In this document: positions 4,615 through 5,130 of the stretch, piece after piece
Position numbering within the stretch: position 1 is the stretch's first letter
Layout: each line of letters opens with the position of its first letter
Origin: Wenzhouxiangella sp.
GTDB lineage: Bacteria > Pseudomonadota > Gammaproteobacteria > Xanthomonadales > Wenzhouxiangellaceae
NCBI GenBank assembly: GCA_007135355.1
Contig: SLJA01000268.1
Span: 1-5,130, forward strand
DNA length: 5,130 nucleotides
Reading direction: 5' to 3'
Notes under the pieces: model-generated
The model's input: the letters and a program-made list of their open reading frames with translations, nothing else
The model's database searches: none
Told to the model about the DNA's origin: nothing
Made by a program: the position numbers and the translations under genes

Positions 4615-5130
4615 TCAGGCCCAGCGCCGGGTTTCGCCGGCACCGCTCAGATTGGTCACGCAGCGGCCGCACAGTTCGGGATGTGCGTCATCGGCGCCGA
4701 CCGAATCGCGGTGATGCCAGCAGCGCACACACTTGGCATGCGCCGTCGCGCGGACCGAAAAGCGCAGCAGCTCACCATCGATGCGGGCCTCGCTGACCTC
4801 GCCTTCGGCCCGGCCGAGGTGGACGTCGGAAGAGATGAAAAAGAAGCGCAGCTCGTCCCCGAAACGATCGAGTACCGCCTCCAGTTCACTGCCGGCCTCG
4901 GTCTCCAGGGTGATTTCGGCGGCCAGCGAGGAGCCGATGGCCTTGGCCCGGCGCAGCTCCTCCAGGCGCGGACCGACCACTTCGCGCACCGCGCGCATGC
5001 GCCGCCAAAATGCACGCTCTTCCTCTTCGATCTGGCCCAGGCCCTGGTACCAGGTCGCCAGCATGACCGACTCGGCCCGCTCGCCCTGCATCTCGGCCCA
5101 GATCTCCTCGGCGGTGAAGCAGCACAACGG
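4615..5130 (-). CDS. ileS: Isoleucyl-tRNA synthetase, C-terminal part (cut by window edge)
   Basis: IleRS is the cytoplasmic class I synthetase that charges tRNA-Ile. The last 171 residues are present; catalytic HIGH and KMSKS motifs lie outside the window. The fragment begins PLCCFTAEEIWAEMQGE, which matches the FTADEIW region of the anticodon-binding domain, and ends with the C-terminal zinc knuckle CVRC-x16-CGRC (4660-4731) followed by VTNLSGAGETRRWA. All four zinc cysteines are intact, as in the E. coli-type bacterial enzyme. Adjacency to lspA is the standard ribF-ileS-lspA order. No frameshift is seen in the visible part. Confidence 0.97.
   Translation of the reverse strand, partial: PLCCFTAEEIWAEMQGERAESVMLATWYQGLGQIEEEERAFWRRMRAVREVVGPRLEELRRAKAIGSSLAAEITLETEAGSELEAVLDRFGDELRFFFISSDVHLGRAEGEVSEARIDGELLRFSVRATAHAKCVRCWHHRDSVGADDAHPELCGRCVTNLSGAGETRRWA

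Noticed and set aside
4032..4643. Alternative minus-strand frame overlapping lspA
   Set aside because: It is a different frame over the same DNA. The lspA frame carries both catalytic aspartates and all family motifs.

Overview
The window is a compact stretch of gammaproteobacterial housekeeping chromosome. It is GC-rich (about 60% by eye). Every gene is a translation, ribosome, membrane-protein or envelope gene with recognisable conserved motifs. I see no mobile element, CRISPR array, phage gene or defence-like system. The tRNA-Tyr/Gly/Thr-tuf cluster and the rplY-pth-ychF and ileS-lspA pairings point to Gammaproteobacteria. I cannot name a genus from the sequence alone.

Layout, left to right. 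Positions 1-163 hold the first 54 codons of tuf (EF-Tu) on the minus strand. Upstream of it on the same strand lie tRNA-Thr(GGT), tRNA-Gly(TCC) and tRNA-Tyr(GTA), all with encoded CCA. They are driven by a good sigma-70-type promoter at 562-590. This is the E. coli thrU-tyrU-glyT-thrT-tufB arrangement without the leading thrU copy. Small hairpins sit in the leader, in the Tyr-Gly spacer and in the Thr-tuf spacer, where tRNA processing is expected. Next, still on the minus strand, come ychF (649-1740), pth (1747-2349) and the long two-domain form of rplY (2382-3122). In transcriptional order this is an rplY-pth-ychF operon, with a promoter carrying a perfect TATAAT at 3196-3201. prs, the gene often found upstream of rplY in relatives, is not here.

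The 219-bp divergent region 3123-3341 separates rplY from yccA (3342-4025, plus strand), a seven-helix Bax-inhibitor-1/YccA-family membrane protein. yccA ends in a strong stem-loop terminator at 4050-4082. Convergent to it on the minus strand are lspA (4115-4612) and the 3' part of ileS (4615 to the window edge), with 2 nt between ileS and lspA.

Functionally, most genes serve protein synthesis: tRNAs and EF-Tu deliver aminoacyl-tRNA, IleRS charges tRNA-Ile, Pth recycles peptidyl-tRNA, bL25 binds 5S rRNA and YchF is a ribosome-associated nucleotidase. LspA and YccA act in the inner membrane. The points most worth a second look are regulatory and fine-scale: palindromes lying between the -35 and -10 elements of two promoters, a cluster of three palindromes between rplY and yccA, the in-frame 6-nt pth/ychF junction, and an NVDD motif in YchF where the family usually has NxxE. 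None of these amounts to a new biological system.
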